Shown here: positions 6,912-8,125 of the stretch, one piece after another | How the letters are laid out: every line of letters starts with the position of its first letter | How positions within the stretch are numbered: position 1 is the first letter of the stretch | NCBI GenBank assembly: GCA_030151925.1 | Contig: JASLCY010000097.1 | Coordinates: 1 to 8,125, forward strand | DNA length: 8,125 bases | From: Oligoflexus sp. | GTDB taxonomy: Bacteria > Bdellovibrionota_B > Oligoflexia > Oligoflexales > Oligoflexaceae | Direction: 5' to 3' | Made by a program: the position numbers and the translations under genes | Notes under the pieces: generated by a model | Told to the model about the DNA's origin: nothing | Databases searched by the model: none | Seen by the model: the letters and a program-made list of their open reading frames with translations, nothing else

Positions 6912-6997
6912 ACCCCTTTGGCGGCCTCTGCGTTCTAAGTGCCTCCAAGCCTTGGGGCGGTAGGCAAAAACGGTTTACCGCAGAGGCCCGGAGGGGT
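6912..6997. repeat. Large imperfect inverted repeat in the fliG/cinA divergent region
   Basis: A perfect 10-base arm GGCCTCTGCG (6923-6932) is the reverse complement of 6979-6988. Outside it, ACCCCT (6912-6917) is the reverse complement of AGGGGT (6992-6997), with unpaired gaps of 5 and 3 bases between. The 46-base loop holds smaller stems. One is CCAA/TTGG at 6945-6955. The other is a 9-pair stem (two G-U) of 6957-6965 with 6973-6981, which competes with the large arm. Neither side has a T-tract strong enough for a convincing terminator. It could be an operator pair, a leader RNA or a small repeated element. Confidence 0.5.
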
Positions 6998-7002
6998 ATG
7001 CT
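6974..7002 (+). promoter_or_regulatory. Possible sigma70-like promoter of the cinA-like gene
   Basis: TTTACC (6974-6979), a 17-base spacer and TATGCT (6997-7002); each box matches consensus at 4 of 6 positions. Transcription would start near 7009, giving a leader of about 15 bases. The right arm of the large inverted repeat fills the spacer, so a protein bound there could block or reshape this promoter. Confidence 0.4.
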
Positions 7003-7011
7003 TTTCCCACT

Positions 7012-7017
7012 GGAGGG
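7012..7017 (+). promoter_or_regulatory. Ribosome binding site of the cinA-like gene
   Basis: GGAGGG lies 6 bases before the ATG at 7024. This near-ideal site fixes the start of the partial gene. Confidence 0.8.
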
Positions 7018-7023
7018 TCGACT

Positions 7024-8125
7024 ATGGACGCGTCTCAGTCTTTGCAGGCGGGCATACTGACGATAGGCACCGAGGTCAGCAATGGCCAGATCGTCAATTC
7101 CAACACCGCATGGCTCGCCAACGAAATCACGAATCTTCGCATGAATCCCGCCTGGCACCTGACGGTCGCCGACCTTAGGACCGATATGCTCGAGGCGCTC
7201 GACTTCCTCAGGAAAAAGGCCAAGATCATCGTCACGACCGGCGGCCTGGGTCCGACCTCCGACGACTTCACGCGCAACGTGATCGCGGAATGGGCCGGCC
7301 TCCCCCTGGAATTCGACGAGGCCTCGTGGCAGCACATACTCGATCGCTTCCAGCAGCTGGGCATGCCGCCGACCGAGAACAACAAGCAGCAATGCTACTT
7401 CCCGCGGGGCGCGCGCATCCTCTTCAATCGTAAGGGCACGGCCAACGCCTTTCGCCTCGAAGTAGAAGGGACCGTCCTCTATGCCTTGCCCGGGCCGCCC
7501 GAGGAGATCCAGGCGATCTGGAACGACCATATCGCGGCCGAACTCGCCGAACGCACGGCCAAGGCCGATGAGAATCGCCTGTTCCGCTGGCAATGCATGG
7601 GCGTCAGCGAATCGCGGCTCGGCGAGATAGTCGAGGAGCTCATCCAGGGCACGAGCCTGGTCGCGGGTTACCGCCCTCACCTTCCCTACGTCGAGATCAA
7701 GATCTGGTGCCGGCTCAGCCGCTTGACGGAGGAACGTCATACCCTTGACAGGTTGGAGGCGGCGCTCAGCCGCTGGGCGGTCGCCAAGGACGATGAGGAC
7801 CACCTCGATAGGCTGCTCGAGCACTTCAAGGAATTCGAGGAGGTGGTCATCGACGATCAGGCCTCCTACGGCGCGATCAGCAATCGCATCGGCCTCAAAT
7901 GGCGAAACGACAACGCCAGCCGCATCACGCTCGTCGATCATTTCTGGAAGGCCGCGCGGCCCGTGGAAGCGCCGGGCAAGGGCCGGCTGCATCTCGTCAT
8001 CGGCCCGGTCGACGAACAGGGCGCTTTCGAGCTCTGGTATAAGACCGCCGACCTGCAAAAGCTGCAGAACGTGACCCTACCCTTTAAACGCAACCCCAAA
8101 CGCATGGATCGCGAACGCCTCTATG
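7024..8125 (+). CDS. CinA-family protein with degenerate C-terminal domain (3' partial)
   Basis: The frame is open to the window end, with 367 residues visible; CinA proteins are usually about 410-430. The N-terminal molybdopterin-binding-like (MoCF, COG1058) domain is at about 8-170: ILTIGTEVSNGQIVNSNTAWLA (10-31), the hallmark TTGGLGPTSDDFTRN (71-85), GTANAF (138-143) and LPGPPEEIQAIW (155-166). The middle domain (about 180-255) has the family pattern FRWQCMGVSESRLGE (187-201). Relatives with this domain hydrolyse ADP-ribose-type nucleotides, and full CinA also carries nicotinamide-mononucleotide deamidase activity in a C-terminal PncC-like domain. That region here (about 258-367) keeps the layout, including an Arg-rich end like the family's FPGDREEVR. 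Its AESCTGG motif, however, reads DDQASYG at 277-283, so deamidase activity is doubtful. It is divergent from fliG. The name 'competence/damage-inducible' is historical and does not prove a competence role. Confidence 0.87.
   Translation, partial: MDASQSLQAGILTIGTEVSNGQIVNSNTAWLANEITNLRMNPAWHLTVADLRTDMLEALDFLRKKAKIIVTTGGLGPTSDDFTRNVIAEWAGLPLEFDEASWQHILDRFQQLGMPPTENNKQQCYFPRGARILFNRKGTANAFRLEVEGTVLYALPGPPEEIQAIWNDHIAAELAERTAKADENRLFRWQCMGVSESRLGEIVEELIQGTSLVAGYRPHLPYVEIKIWCRLSRLTEERHTLDRLEAALSRWAVAKDDEDHLDRLLEHFKEFEEVVIDDQASYGAISNRIGLKWRNDNASRITLVDHFWKAARPVEAPGKGRLHLVIGPVDEQGAFELWYKTADLQKLQNVTLPFKRNPKRMDRERLY

Noticed and set aside
6838..7023. Sigma54 or sigma28 flagellar promoter, or a known riboswitch
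   Set aside because: I found no GG-N10-GC type sigma54 element or TAAAGTTT/GCCGATAA sigma28 boxes, and the stems do not match a riboswitch class I recognise.
1..8125. CRISPR array, tRNA, rRNA, insertion sequence, phage or defence genes
   Set aside because: No regularly spaced repeats, RNA-gene sequence, transposase or nuclease motifs were seen in the genes or gaps.

Overview
The window comes from a high-GC, diderm (Gram-negative), flagellated bacterium. It has an outer-membrane TolC-type channel, a periplasmic adaptor, a MacB-type ABC transporter and a FliG motor-switch protein. Coding DNA is GC-rich with strong G/C third-position preference. I cannot fix the phylum: the short-hairpin adaptor, the stand-alone fliG and the sensorless hybrid kinase would fit a Bdellovibrionota, 'delta' or Elusimicrobiota-like lineage, but that is a guess.

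Layout. (1) Bases 2-4082, plus strand: a three-gene tripartite export operon, tolC-like (5' end outside the window) - macA-like adaptor - macB-like ABC transporter. The genes overlap by 4 bases or sit 2 bases apart, and a strong intrinsic terminator (4100-4129) ends the operon. (2) Bases 4083-4251: intergenic, with an AT-rich promoter-like stretch. (3) Bases 4252-5769, plus: a soluble hybrid histidine kinase (HisKA-HATPase-REC-REC) with no sensor, HAMP or membrane segment. (4) Bases 5836-6837, minus: a complete fliG, convergent with the kinase, with its own intrinsic terminator. (5) Bases 6838-7023: a divergent regulatory region full of inverted and direct repeats. (6) Bases 7024-8125, plus: a CinA-family protein cut by the window end, with an intact molybdopterin-binding-like domain and a degenerate C-terminal PncC-like domain.

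How they work together. The transporter genes should form one complex: MacB-like ATPase in the inner membrane, adaptor in the periplasm, TolC-like channel in the outer membrane. They export an unknown cargo or sense envelope stress. The kinase is an orphan with two receivers and no output domain, so it presumably takes signal from another protein and passes phosphate to a separate regulator. FliG belongs to the flagellar C-ring. The CinA-like protein belongs to a nucleotide or cofactor-repair family. Nothing in the sequence links the kinase, FliG and CinA-like genes functionally.

The window is mostly ordinary. I see no clearly new system. The points most worth a second look are the adaptor with almost no coiled-coil hairpin, the degenerate CinA C-terminal domain, and the repeat-rich fliG/cinA divergent promoter region.
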